In this document: positions 1 through 8,901 of the stretch, in pieces | How the letters are laid out: each line of letters starts with the position of its first letter | How positions within the stretch are numbered: position 1 is the first letter of the stretch | Assembly (NCBI GenBank): GCA_002362575.1 | Contig: DEUM01000040.1 | Span: 57,088-121,087 of the forward strand | DNA length: 64,000 nt | DNA from: Lachnoclostridium sp. UBA3262 | GTDB taxonomy: Bacteria; Bacillota; Clostridia; Lachnospirales; Lachnospiraceae | Direction: 5' to 3' | The notes under the pieces: model-generated | Database searches by the model: none | What the model was told of the DNA's origin: nothing | Seen by the model: the letters and a program-made list of their open reading frames with translations, nothing else | Program-made: the position numbers and the translations under genes

Positions 1-2514
1 AAAAATGGAAAATTCAAATTCAATGTAAATAAAACTGCACAACTGCGATTTAAACGTGATATCTTTTATTTGAAATCTGCTGATGAGCTGACAGAGGAAC
101 AGCAGAATATGACAGCCAATGACTGTTTTCATTATCTACGCACAATCGCAAAAGCAAATACGGCACACTTTTTTGATGTTGACATGGAGGGGAAGACCGA
201 TAAAGATGGTGTTTACCATGAAAAATATTCGGATAAGGACGCACTGAAAATCATGACCGTGCGCTATGCCATGCTGATGAATACGTATTCAAAATATGAG
301 CCGATTACTGTAAGCAACGACGTTTCGATGAAAACCGTGGCAGCAATTAAGGAAAGTGCCGCAGATCTGCCGGGAGTCGAGGTGTCTACCGAGATGAACC
401 GGGTATATTATGACAGCAAATATTTTGCACATATTATCGGTTATACCGGATTGATTTCCTCTGACACTCTTGCAGAAATGAAGGAAAAGGATGAAAACAC
501 GGACTACACCTCCGCAGACCAGATTGGAAAGACCGGAATTGAGAAGGAATACGAAAATGAATTAAAGGGAAAAAAGGGTTCCGAAACCCTTATTATTGAT
601 AACAGCTCCCGTATTATTAAAACAGCCGAGAAAAAAGATGCAGTAGCGGGAAACGACGTGTATCTGTCAATTAACTCCAATCTGCAAAAGGCAACCTATA
701 AGCTGGTGGAAAAGGAGATTGCCGGTATTCTTATTTCTAAGCTGGTAAATGGCAGAAGCCATGGTACGAAGGGAAAGAAAGCATCCGGTATTAAAGTGTC
801 TATATATGACGTCTATGATGCAATCTTGCAGAACAGCATTGTGGATATCTCTCATTTTTCGGATAAGGATGCAACTTCTTTGGAGAAATCGGTGTACCGG
901 ACGTTCTCAAGAGAGAAGAAGTCGGCCATCCAGAGTATAAAACGCCAGCTCAAGTATTCCAACCGTAAGCCGGGAAAAGAGCTGTCCGAGTCGCTGGACG
1001 ACTATTTGGATTACATTTTCTCCATGCTGAAAGAAAATGGTATTTTAGATAGCAGCGCCATGGATACTACGGATTCTATGTACAATAAATATGTGAATGA
1101 CAAAATCAGTCTCAGTGAATTTCTGATTTATGCCATTAAAAACAACTGGATTGATTTAAAAAACCTTGACATCGGTGAAAATTACTATAGCTCAGAAGAA
1201 GTTTTCCAAAAGATTTGTGCTTTTGTGTACGAGGAGATTTCGGATGACATCGCCTTTGACAAAGAAATCTATCATATGATGGTTGACAAAGATCGGATAT
1301 CCGGAAGGGAAATCTGTCTTTTGCTTTACGACCAGAAGGTATTAAAAAAGAATCATTCAACTTATGCAAAATTACAGACTGGCACGATTTCACCATATGG
1401 ATTTTTGAAATCCAAAATAAAATCGTTAGCGATTTCACCAGGAGAGCTGGGACTCACGCCATGCTCCTGTTCTGTTGTAATCACTTCAGTAAAAACAGGA
1501 AAGCTGTTGGCCATGGTATCATATCCAAGCTATGACAATAACAAATTTGCCAATATGGTGGATAGTGATTATTATAGCAAAGTAAGTACCAGCAGTGCCT
1601 CTGCTCTTTTGAACCGTGCGACACAGCAGAAAACGGCGCCCGGCTCTACTTTTAAGATGGTAACTGCTACGACCGTCTTGGAGGAGGGGGTTATCGATCC
1701 TTATTCAACGGTAAGGGACGGTGTACAATTCGATAAAATCAATAAGCCATGGCCAAAATGCTGGAGTACAGTATCCCACGGAAACCTCAATGTATCGCAG
1801 GCAATCCAACATTCCTGTAACTACTTTTTCTATGAAATGGGCTATCGTCTGGGAAATGGACATGGAAATGTCGTTGATAATGAAAAAGGGTTAAACAAGT
1901 TAAAGAAATATGCGAACAAATATGGACTTACAAGTAAATCCGGTGTTGAACTACCGGAAGCCGAGCCTTCCTTTTCCGATATTGATATCGTCCGTTCAGC
2001 AATTGGACAGGGTTCGAATAACTACGCACCGATTCAGCTTTCCCGTTATGTCACAACCATTGCAAACGGGGGAACCTGCTATGATTTGACTTTGATTGAC
2101 AAGCTAACAAATTCCAAAACGGGAAAGAACAAAAAAAATTCAGCAAAGGTGAAAAATGAACTGGATTTTTCTCCTTCCACCTTGCAGTCAATTAAAACCG
2201 GTATGCACAATGTAGTATATAACGGAAGCATTGCATCCCTGTTCCGGAGTGTTCCGGTACAGGTTGCAGGAAAGACCGGTACGGCACAGATTACAGCAAA
2301 TGAACCGAACCATGCGCTGTTTGTCAGCTTTGCCCCATACAGCAATCCTGAGATTTCAGTTACGGTCGCCATACCGAATGGTTTTACATCTGCTAATGCT
2401 GCTGAGCTTGCCAGCAATATATATAAATATTATTATGATAAAAAAGCACGAAAGTCATTGCTGAAAAATCAGGCAATCAATCCTACGACGACGTCTGGTC
2501 GCGTTATGGATTAA
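1..2514 (+). CDS. mrdA: Penicillin-binding protein 2 (elongasome transpeptidase), 5' end outside window
   Basis: Class B penicillin-binding protein that cross-links peptidoglycan during elongation, outside the membrane. The frame is open from base 1, so the N-terminus and membrane anchor lie upstream of the window; 837 residues are visible. The transpeptidase motifs are all present: SxxK as STFK (nucleophile Ser codon 1645-1647), SxN as SCN (codons 1813-1821) and KTG (codons 2272-2280). A helical insert of roughly 230 residues (about bases 720-1420) sits between the dimerisation part and the catalytic domain. MinC follows after 2 bp, and the RodA glycosyltransferase partner lies at 4337. Family assignment is firm; the mrdA name rests on the RodA/Min neighbourhood. 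Confidence 0.93.
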   Translation, partial: KNGKFKFNVNKTAQLRFKRDIFYLKSADELTEEQQNMTANDCFHYLRTIAKANTAHFFDVDMEGKTDKDGVYHEKYSDKDALKIMTVRYAMLMNTYSKYEPITVSNDVSMKTVAAIKESAADLPGVEVSTEMNRVYYDSKYFAHIIGYTGLISSDTLAEMKEKDENTDYTSADQIGKTGIEKEYENELKGKKGSETLIIDNSSRIIKTAEKKDAVAGNDVYLSINSNLQKATYKLVEKEIAGILISKLVNGRSHGTKGKKASGIKVSIYDVYDAILQNSIVDISHFSDKDATSLEKSVYRTFSREKKSAIQSIKRQLKYSNRKPGKELSESLDDYLDYIFSMLKENGILDSSAMDTTDSMYNKYVNDKISLSEFLIYAIKNNWIDLKNLDIGENYYSSEEVFQKICAFVYEEISDDIAFDKEIYHMMVDKDRISGREICLLLYDQKVLKKNHSTYAKLQTGTISPYGFLKSKIKSLAISPGELGLTPCSCSVVITSVKTGKLLAMVSYPSYDNNKFANMVDSDYYSKVSTSSASALLNRATQQKTAPGSTFKMVTATTVLEEGVIDPYSTVRDGVQFDKINKPWPKCWSTVSHGNLNVSQAIQHSCNYFFYEMGYRLGNGHGNVVDNEKGLNKLKKYANKYGLTSKSGVELPEAEPSFSDIDIVRSAIGQGSNNYAPIQLSRYVTTIANGGTCYDLTLIDKLTNSKTGKNKKNSAKVKNELDFSPSTLQSIKTGMHNVVYNGSIASLFRSVPVQVAGKTGTAQITANEPNHALFVSFAPYSNPEISVTVAIPNGFTSANAAELASNIYKYYYDKKARKSLLKNQAINPTTTSGRVMD

Positions 2515-2531
2515 AAATGGAGGAACTGGTT

Positions 2532-3197
2532 ATGAAAAAAGCACCCGTTGTTATAAAAGGGAATAAGTCTGGAATCCGCATTGTACTGGATTCAGAAATG
2601 GAATTTGAGGCATTGTTGGAGGAGGTAAAAAAGAAGTTTTCCTCTGGCGCCGAGTTCCTTGGAAATGCTCAGGTAGCAGCGTCCTTTGAAGGGCGGGATT
2701 TATCGGAGGATGAGGAGCGGGTTCTTTTGCAATGTATTTCTGAGTATTCAAAACTGGATGTCGTATGCGTTATTGATAATGACAAAAAAAGAGAAGAGTA
2801 TTTTACAAAGTCGCTGAATGAACGGCTGATGCAGATGAATTCCAATTCCGGACAGTTTTTCAAAGGGAATCTCCGTTCCGGGCAGGTTATGGAATTTGAG
2901 ACGAGCATCGTAATTCTTGGAGATGTCAATGTTGGAGCACAGGTCGTATCTACCGGAAATGTAATTGTTCTGGGAAGTCTGAATGGCACTGTCTATGCTG
3001 GCGCTTCAGGTCGCAAAAACTCTTTTGTTGTAGCATTAAAAATGAATCCGATTCAGATTCGAATTGCCGATATCATCGCGCGTTCTGCGGATGAGAAAAC
3101 AGTACCGCCTTCCGAACCGCAGATTGCTTATCTGGATAATGACGTTATCTATGTCGATACACTGTCGCGAAAAACGCTGACAGATATAAATATATAA
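2532..3197 (+). CDS. minC: Septum site-determining protein MinC
   Basis: Inhibitor of FtsZ assembly, recruited to the membrane by MinD to block division away from midcell. 221 residues. The C-terminal half carries the MinC beta-helix pattern (GDVNVGAQVVSTGNVIVLGS, then RIADIIARS near the end) used for MinD binding and dimerisation; the N-terminal half is the less conserved FtsZ-inhibiting domain. I chose the ATG at 2532 because GGAGG at 2519-2523 lies 8 nt before it; an in-frame ATG at 2517 would sit ahead of that site. It is cotranscribed with pbp2 upstream and minD downstream (40-bp gap). Confidence 0.93.
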   Translation: MKKAPVVIKGNKSGIRIVLDSEMEFEALLEEVKKKFSSGAEFLGNAQVAASFEGRDLSEDEERVLLQCISEYSKLDVVCVIDNDKKREEYFTKSLNERLMQMNSNSGQFFKGNLRSGQVMEFETSIVILGDVNVGAQVVSTGNVIVLGSLNGTVYAGASGRKNSFVVALKMNPIQIRIADIIARSADEKTVPPSEPQIAYLDNDVIYVDTLSRKTLTDINI

Positions 3198-3237
3198 ATT
3201 GTTTTACTATTAAAAACAGAAAGTTGGAGGATAAAAA

Positions 3238-4026
3238 ATGAGTGAAATTATTGTAATAACATCAGGAAAAGGCGGGGTAGGAAAAACTACTACGACAGCA
3301 AATGTAGGAACTGGTCTTGCTAAAGAAGGAAAAAAGGTAGTCTTGATTGATACAGATATCGGACTTCGTAATCTGGATGTTGTTATGGGATTGGAAAACC
3401 GGATTGTCTATAATCTGGTTGATGTCATCGAGGGAAACTGCAGAATTAAGCAGGCGCTGATTAAGGATAAGAGATATCCGAACTTGTATCTGCTTCCTTC
3501 TGCACAGACAAGAGATAAGTCAGCAGTCAATCCAGAGCAGATGGCAAAGCTCACAAACGAACTAAAAGAAGAGTTTGATTACATATTACTAGATTGTCCG
3601 GCGGGAATTGAACAGGGCTTTAAAAATGCAATTGCCGGAGCTGACAGGGCAATCGTAGTAACTACTCCGGAAGTTTCTGCTGTTCGTGACGCCGACCGGA
3701 TCATTGGTCTGTTAGAGGCAAATGAAATCGGAAAAACTGAGCTGATTGTCAACCGTCTGCGGGCAGATATGGTAAAACGCGGAGATATGATGTCTAGCGA
3801 AGATGTAATAGAAATCCTAGCCGTTGACCTGCTTGGAGTTGTTCCGGATGATGAGAGCATCGTTATCTCTACAAATCAGGGTGAACCACTGGTAGGGAAC
3901 AAATCCCTTGCCGGACAGGCCTACGAGAATATATGCCATAGAATTTTAGGGGAAGAAGTTCCATTTTTAAATCTGTTACAGAAAAATGGATTTTTTTCGA
4001 AACTAAAGAACAAATTTAAGAACTAA
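3238..4026 (+). CDS. minD: Septum site-determining ATPase MinD
   Basis: Membrane-bound ATPase that carries MinC and is displaced by MinE. 262 residues, the usual length. The deviant Walker A motif KGGVGKTT is near residue 11, the switch region DTDIGLRNLD follows, and DCPAG marks Walker B. The last residues (FFSKLKNKFKN) form the amphipathic membrane-targeting helix, so the protein is complete. AGGAG lies a few bases before the ATG. Between minC and minE, 14 bp from the latter. Confidence 0.97.
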   Translation: MSEIIVITSGKGGVGKTTTTANVGTGLAKEGKKVVLIDTDIGLRNLDVVMGLENRIVYNLVDVIEGNCRIKQALIKDKRYPNLYLLPSAQTRDKSAVNPEQMAKLTNELKEEFDYILLDCPAGIEQGFKNAIAGADRAIVVTTPEVSAVRDADRIIGLLEANEIGKTELIVNRLRADMVKRGDMMSSEDVIEILAVDLLGVVPDDESIVISTNQGEPLVGNKSLAGQAYENICHRILGEEVPFLNLLQKNGFFSKLKNKFKN

Positions 4027-4040
4027 GGAGATGAACGGAT

Positions 4041-4319
4041 ATGGGATTTTCGGATTTTTTCAGAAAAAAAGCATCGAGTAACATTGCAAAGGACAGGCTG
4101 AAGCTTGTTCTGGTATCAGACCGTGCAAATTGTTCTCCGGATGTTATGGAGCAAATTAAAAACGATATTATCAATGTAATATCAAAGTATGTAGAAATAG
4201 ATCTGGAAGGTCTTGACATAAAAATTGAGCAGACAGAGTCAGAAGGAAACAATGGCACCGTACCGGCGCTGTTTGCCAACATTCCTATTAAGGATATGAA
4301 ACCTTCCAGTGCGAAATAA
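4041..4319 (+). CDS. minE: Cell division topological specificity factor MinE
   Basis: Stimulates MinD ATPase activity and restricts the MinCD inhibitor to the cell poles. 92 residues, typical of MinE. The N-terminus MGFSDFF is the membrane-contact segment; SNIAKDRLKLVLVSDR is the MinD-interacting stretch; the rest is the dimerisation domain. AAGGAG lies 10 bp ahead of the ATG. Its presence together with DivIVA (9683) means both classical topology factors exist here; see findings. Confidence 0.96.
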   Translation: MGFSDFFRKKASSNIAKDRLKLVLVSDRANCSPDVMEQIKNDIINVISKYVEIDLEGLDIKIEQTESEGNNGTVPALFANIPIKDMKPSSAK

Positions 4320-4336
4320 AGATAGGTGGGATTTGT

Positions 4337-5494
4337 ATGCGTGAGCGAGTACAGCAATGGCTTCAGTTTAAACGGTATACTTGGAGAAACTATGACATTT
4401 CTCTGGTAGTAGTAGTGATATTACTATCGTTGATTAGTGCCTATATATTGACTATTATTGACGCAAGTTCTTTTAAGAGACAGTTAATCGGTATGCTGGC
4501 AGGTCTTATTATTGTATTTATATTTTCCTTGATAGATTATCATGATTTATGTCTATATATACCGATTATTTATATTGTTGCCACGCTTATGGCGGCAGCG
4601 ACCAGATTATCCCCGCTCGGCGATGACCTATCCACCAACTCTTACCGTTGGCTGGATTTCCGGATAATCAAATTTCAGCCGTCAGAGATATGCAAACTAG
4701 TCGTAATTCTGGCACTGGCAACATTTTTTTCCCGCTCCAGAGAGAATCTGAAATCATTCAAAAACTTCTTTCTGGCAAGTGCGATTGCCCTCGTCCCCAC
4801 CTTTTTTATACTGATTCAATCGGACTTATCATCAAGCGTTGTCATTGTCGTTGTTTTAATCATGATGCTGGTAAGCTCAGGAATCGGCAGGAAAATCTTG
4901 GGACCGGTGGCAGCCATCGTCATACCGGTTATAGGTTTTCTCTTTTGGTATATCCAGCAGCCAAACCAGAAATTATTAAAGGGCTACCAGTTAGAGCGTA
5001 TTACCGGATGGTTAAATCCGGAAAATCAGGGACTTGGCGTTATGTACCAGCAGAATAACTCTGTCGTTGCGATTGGTTCCGGTAAGTTGTATGGAAAATT
5101 ATTGGAGGGTACGGATACCGCAAGAAATTATACAAGTGTGGATGTAACGGAGAGTGATTTTATCTGGACTCCGATTGGAGAAGAATTTGGGTTTATTGGA
5201 TGTATGATTGTATTATTGCTCTTGTCTGTTATTGTGATAAAATGTTTTATTGCAGCAAAAAAAGCAAGAGACTATTTGGGTATGATGATTGCCATTGGAA
5301 TTGGAGTCATGTTTTGCTTTCAGACGTTTTTCAATATTGGCGTTGCCACTTCATTATTACCGAATACGGGGCTTCCTTTACCGTTTTTGAGTAATGGTCT
5401 GACCTCATTATTGAGCAATATGATGGCGATTGGTATCCTATTAAACATCGGTATACAACCATACAGGGGAAGTAGCAGTTTGGAACTTGGATAA
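4337..5494 (+). CDS. rodA: SEDS-family peptidoglycan glycosyltransferase RodA
   Basis: Polytopic membrane enzyme that polymerises lipid II into glycan strands together with PBP2. 385 residues with about ten hydrophobic segments. The SEDS signature is visible: the acidic loop ESDFIWTPIGEEFG, with the Asp expected to be essential, and the C-terminal stretch NTGLPLPFLSNG. RodA rather than FtsW is inferred from linkage to PBP2. It lies 17 bp after minE, in the same operon; mgsA follows after 18 bp. Confidence 0.93.
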   Translation: MRERVQQWLQFKRYTWRNYDISLVVVVILLSLISAYILTIIDASSFKRQLIGMLAGLIIVFIFSLIDYHDLCLYIPIIYIVATLMAAATRLSPLGDDLSTNSYRWLDFRIIKFQPSEICKLVVILALATFFSRSRENLKSFKNFFLASAIALVPTFFILIQSDLSSSVVIVVVLIMMLVSSGIGRKILGPVAAIVIPVIGFLFWYIQQPNQKLLKGYQLERITGWLNPENQGLGVMYQQNNSVVAIGSGKLYGKLLEGTDTARNYTSVDVTESDFIWTPIGEEFGFIGCMIVLLLLSVIVIKCFIAAKKARDYLGMMIAIGIGVMFCFQTFFNIGVATSLLPNTGLPLPFLSNGLTSLLSNMMAIGILLNIGIQPYRGSSSLELG

Positions 5495-5512
5495 TGTAAA
5501 AGGAGTGACATA

Positions 5513-5911
5513 ATGAATATCGGACTAATTGCACATGATTCAAAAAAAATACTTATGCAGAATTTCTGCATTGCCTACCGTGGAATATTAAATAAACATA
5601 CTATTTTTGCAACAGGAACTACCGGACGGCTTGTAGAAGAAGTGACAAACTTAAATATCCATAAATACCTTGCTGGTCATCTTGGGGGCGAAAAGCAGCT
5701 CGGTGCACAGATAGAAAATAATGAATTGGATCTCGTAATTTTTCTACGTGATCCATTGACACCAAAGGTACACGAACCGGATGTTAATACAGTATTTCGT
5801 TTATGCGATATACACAACATCCCATTAGCCACTAATGTCGCCACAGCCGAACTACTGGTAAAAGCATTAGAACGCGGCGATTTGGATTGGAGAGAATTGG
5901 TTCGTATGTAA
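5513..5911 (+). CDS. mgsA: Methylglyoxal synthase
   Basis: Converts dihydroxyacetone phosphate to methylglyoxal and phosphate, a glycolytic bypass under phosphate limitation. 132 residues, full length for the family. Phosphate-binding GTTGRL, the GGEKQLG turn and the catalytic DLVIFLRDP segment are present, followed by NIPLATN. It is the last gene of the pbp2-min-rodA operon, with a hairpin terminator directly behind it. Its linkage to shape and division genes is seen in other Clostridia and probably reflects conserved gene order, not shared function. Confidence 0.96.
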   Translation: MNIGLIAHDSKKILMQNFCIAYRGILNKHTIFATGTTGRLVEEVTNLNIHKYLAGHLGGEKQLGAQIENNELDLVIFLRDPLTPKVHEPDVNTVFRLCDIHNIPLATNVATAELLVKALERGDLDWRELVRM

Positions 5912-5915
5912 ACAC

Positions 5916-5953
5916 AAAAAAAGACCACCATCCTGAGGCTGGTATGGTGGTCT
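5916..5953. terminator. Bidirectional terminator between mgsA and the DUF378 gene
   Basis: A 10-bp stem (AGACCACCAT, 5922-5931, with ATGGTGGTCT, 5944-5953) encloses a 12-nt loop. Read on the minus strand it is followed by a seven-T tract (A run 5916-5922), a strong terminator for the 5969-6163 gene. On the plus strand the T content after the stem is weaker (CGCTTGTTTT). Confidence 0.85.
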
Positions 5954-5968
5954 CGCTTGTTTTCTGTA

Positions 5969-6163
5969 TTAATTCCCAATCCTGCCACAGTAGCTGATTG
6001 CATATAGTCCGCAGACTCCGATAACAGCATATATGATTCGTGAAATAATTGACATGGAGCCAAAGATAAATGCAACTAAATCTAAACCAAAAAAGCCTAC
6101 AAGCCCCCAGTTTATAGCACCGATAACTACCAGAATTAGTACAGTATAATCCAATCCTTTCAT
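5969..6163 (-). CDS. Small DUF378 (YuzA-like) membrane protein
   Basis: 64 residues with two hydrophobic segments and the family pattern GAINWGLVGFF near residue 20, ending in a short Gly/Cys tail. Function is unknown for the family; it is an integral membrane protein. I start it at the ATG at 6163 (MKGLDYTVL), which has AAAGGAGG nine bases upstream; the longer reading frame has no such site. It is the only reverse-strand gene in the first 14 kb, sits between two plus-strand operons and has its own terminator, so it is monocistronic. Confidence 0.85.
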   Translation of the reverse strand: MKGLDYTVLILVVIGAINWGLVGFFGLDLVAFIFGSMSIISRIIYAVIGVCGLYAISYCGRIGN

Positions 6164-6220
6164 GATTCGCCCTCCTTTGCTTATAGTGTTACATCTTTTA
6201 AAAAAAATATACATTTTCCC

Positions 6221-6249
6221 TTTAAAAACAGCTTTTATTTTTGTATAAT
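6221..6249 (+). promoter_or_regulatory. Probable promoter of the hlyD-like/yggS/sepF/divIVA cluster
   Basis: A consensus TATAAT at 6244-6249 lies 17 bp after a weak -35 (TTTAAA, 6221-6226). It is 30 bp before the GTG of the next gene and in the only sizeable gap upstream of that cluster. Confidence 0.55.
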
Positions 6250-6279
6250 AAAAAATAGAAAAAAGAAAGGAAGATATCC

Positions 6280-7656
6280 GTGTCCGATAAAAAAGTAGTT
6301 CCCTATAAAAAAAGATTCCGGCCTAATATTGCCTTTTATTTATTTTTATTGATTATATTTTATGTTATCATACTTGGGTGGAATTATTTGTCACGGGAAC
6401 ATGTGTCGATATATGAAGTAAACACGACAGATATTTCGGATGACTCGCCCCTCTATGGATTCATCTTACGGAACGAGGAAGTAGTGACGACAGAAAGCGA
6501 TGGTTATATTAACTTTTACAATGCGGAAGGGAATCGTGTGCACGTTGGGAATGTAGTTTACACTGTTGATACAAACGGAGAGGTCAGTGATATTCTTGAA
6601 AAACTGCAAAGTTCCGACAAAAATAAAGAGAGTATTTCAAAAATGAGGGCAGTCATTTCCTCCTTTCAAAATTCTTTTTCGATGTCCTTTTATGGACAAG
6701 TTTCGGATTTCCACAATAAGGTACGCAATATTATTTTTGAACAGACACGCGGAAGCCTGTATGGTGATTTGAGTCAGGCATTGGAAACATCCGGAAAGGG
6801 GAAAAATTTTACAAAAATAACTGCAAAGAAAAGCGGTGTCATTTCTTATTCTATCGATGGCTACGAGGGAACAAAGCAGGCAGATATTACCGCCTCCCTC
6901 TTAGATAAATATGGTTCTGTCAAAAATGAGCAGATACAAAGAGGGGAGAGTATTAAAGCCGGTACCCCTGTTTATAAGTTGATTACAAACAATGACTGGT
7001 CACTCGTCGTGAAGTTGGACGACAATTATTACGAGGCGTTAAAACAACAGGAATCCGTTCGGGTTACAATTAAAAAGGACAACATTTCATTTAACGCTTC
7101 CGTCAGCTTATTTGATAAAGATAATTCGCATTTTGCCAGATTATCAACCTCACGGTATATGGAGCGTTATATCAAAGACCGTTTTTTACAAATTGAATTT
7201 AACCTGAAGTCCGCCTCCGGTTTAAAGATTCCAAACAGTTCTATTCTTACAAAAGAATATTATGTTATTCCTCAAACCGTCACGACAACAAGCGGTAATG
7301 CCAGAGGAGTAGTGAAACAGGTTGTCGGAAACGACGGAAAACTTTCTTATCAATTTGTTTCCCTTGGAAACAGCACTTACCGGGATGGAAATTATTACGT
7401 CAGCCCGAATATTCTGGACGGCGGTGATATACTGATGAATTCGTCCGACAATACTACTTATATTGTCAGCTCAAAAAAGCCCGTTTCCGGAGTGTACTGT
7501 GTCAATGCCGGTTACTGTGAGTTTAAACCCGTTGACATCCGATATAAAAATAAGGAATACACAATTGTTTCGGATGCAACAACAAGCGGTCTGACCGCCT
7601 ATGACCATATTGTAGTAGATCCCTCTAAATTAAGTGAGGATGACTTCATCGAATAG
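6280..7656 (+). CDS. HlyD-like membrane-anchored adaptor protein of the division cluster
   Basis: 458 residues with a single N-terminal membrane segment (about residues 18-37, LFLLIIFYVIILGW) and an extracytoplasmic body resembling HlyD/biotinyl-lipoyl-like adaptor folds (beta-rich stretch around GYINFYNAEGNRVHVGNVVY; KAGTPVYKLI later). No partner ABC transporter or outer membrane gene is nearby. Start is GTG at 6280 with AAAGGAAG upstream. It leads the operon containing yggS, sepF, ylmH and divIVA, as homologues do in related Clostridia, so a role in envelope or division rather than export is plausible but unproven. Confidence 0.7.
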   Translation: MSDKKVVPYKKRFRPNIAFYLFLLIIFYVIILGWNYLSREHVSIYEVNTTDISDDSPLYGFILRNEEVVTTESDGYINFYNAEGNRVHVGNVVYTVDTNGEVSDILEKLQSSDKNKESISKMRAVISSFQNSFSMSFYGQVSDFHNKVRNIIFEQTRGSLYGDLSQALETSGKGKNFTKITAKKSGVISYSIDGYEGTKQADITASLLDKYGSVKNEQIQRGESIKAGTPVYKLITNNDWSLVVKLDDNYYEALKQQESVRVTIKKDNISFNASVSLFDKDNSHFARLSTSRYMERYIKDRFLQIEFNLKSASGLKIPNSSILTKEYYVIPQTVTTTSGNARGVVKQVVGNDGKLSYQFVSLGNSTYRDGNYYVSPNILDGGDILMNSSDNTTYIVSSKKPVSGVYCVNAGYCEFKPVDIRYKNKEYTIVSDATTSGLTAYDHIVVDPSKLSEDDFIE

Positions 7657-7688
7657 ATATAAAAAAATTTTCATTGGGAGATGAGTAA

Positions 7689-8378
7689 ATGGTAACAGAA
7701 AACTTAAAGACAGTGGAGGAAAAAATCAGACAGGCATGTGAACGCTCCATGCGGGAGCGCAGTGAGGTCACACTGATTGCTGTCAGTAAAACAAAGCCTG
7801 TAAGTATGATACGTGAGGCGATGGACTCCGGAATTGTTACGTTTGGAGAAAATAAGGTACAGGAGCTTCTGGAAAAGCAAAGTGTTTTGAAAGAACCGCT
7901 GGACTGGCATATGATTGGACATTTACAGCGGAATAAAGTACGGCAGGTCGTTGGCAGAGTAAAGAGGATTCATTCCGTTGACTCTCTGCGTCTGGCTGAA
8001 CAAATTCAAAAGGATTGTGAAAAGCAGGGACTGACCGCCGATATTCTGATTGAAGTAAACATAGCAGGAGAGGAAACAAAATTCGGTCTGAAACCAGAGG
8101 AAACAGAACGTGTAATCCGTGAAATCGCCACCTATCCGAATGTCCGGGTACGCGGACTTATGACAATTGCCCCCTTTGTTGAAAACCCGGAGGAAAATCG
8201 GGTTCATTTCCGCAATTTGCACAAATTACTAGTTGACATTAACAGCAAAAACATTGATAATATTAGTATGGGCGAGCTTTCTATGGGGATGTCCGGTGAT
8301 TATGAGGTAGCAATCGAGGAAGGAGCTACCTATGTGCGTGTAGGAACCGGTATTTTCGGAAGCCGACAATACATATAG
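7689..8378 (+). CDS. yggS: YggS/PLPBP family pyridoxal phosphate homeostasis protein
   Basis: Cytoplasmic single-domain PLP-binding protein (fold-type III, alanine racemase-like barrel) that controls free PLP and amino acid balance. 229 residues. The PLP lysine lies in AVSKTKP (about residue 36), the IGHLQRNK motif follows, and the phosphate-binding end MGMSGDYEVAIEEGAT is intact. Position directly ahead of sepF matches the ylmE-ylmF(sepF)-ylmG-ylmH order of Bacillus, here without ylmG. GGGAGATG precedes the ATG. Confidence 0.95.
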   Translation: MVTENLKTVEEKIRQACERSMRERSEVTLIAVSKTKPVSMIREAMDSGIVTFGENKVQELLEKQSVLKEPLDWHMIGHLQRNKVRQVVGRVKRIHSVDSLRLAEQIQKDCEKQGLTADILIEVNIAGEETKFGLKPEETERVIREIATYPNVRVRGLMTIAPFVENPEENRVHFRNLHKLLVDINSKNIDNISMGELSMGMSGDYEVAIEEGATYVRVGTGIFGSRQYI

Positions 8379-8392
8379 AAAGGAACGATATT

Positions 8393-8899
8393 ATGGGCTT
8401 AAATTCCATTTTAAACTTCTTTAAATTAGATGAAGATTTCGAAGATGACTACGATAACGGATATGACGACAGCTACGAGGAGGAAAAAGAAGCTCCCGTG
8501 CGTAAAAAACCGTCACGAAGCCGCACTGTAGATGAGTATGAAGAAGAACCAAAGCAGAAAAGCGGTTTCCTTAGCTCAAAACCGAAAGTAGTTTCCATGA
8601 ACCGCAGTACAATGAATGTAAATATTATTAAGCCGACTACGTTTGAGGATTCGCAGGAAATTTGTAATATGCTGTTAGCCGGACGGCCGGTCGTTGTCAA
8701 TCTGGAGGGCTTTGATCCGGATGATGCACAGAGAATCATGGATTTTATATCCGGCTGTATTTATGCTATTAATGGTAAGTATCATCAGATATCTAAATAT
8801 ATCTTTATTTTTTCACCAGAAAATGTAGACATAAGCGGGGATTCCCTTTCACTTGACGGGAATACAGCCCGGATGCCTACGATTAACCGTGAGTTCTAA
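8393..8899 (+). CDS. sepF: Cell division protein SepF
   Basis: FtsZ-interacting protein that forms rings and tethers the Z-ring to the membrane. 168 residues. The N-terminal MGLNSILNFFKL is the amphipathic membrane helix; an acidic, basic-patched linker (about residues 15-70) follows; the conserved core runs from NIIKPTTFEDSQEI through GRPVVVNLEGFDP to the FIFSPENVDI end. It is 14 bp after yggS and 2 bp before ylmH. Confidence 0.95.
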   Translation: MGLNSILNFFKLDEDFEDDYDNGYDDSYEEEKEAPVRKKPSRSRTVDEYEEEPKQKSGFLSSKPKVVSMNRSTMNVNIIKPTTFEDSQEICNMLLAGRPVVVNLEGFDPDDAQRIMDFISGCIYAINGKYHQISKYIFIFSPENVDISGDSLSLDGNTARMPTINREF

Positions 8900-8901
8900 T
8901 T

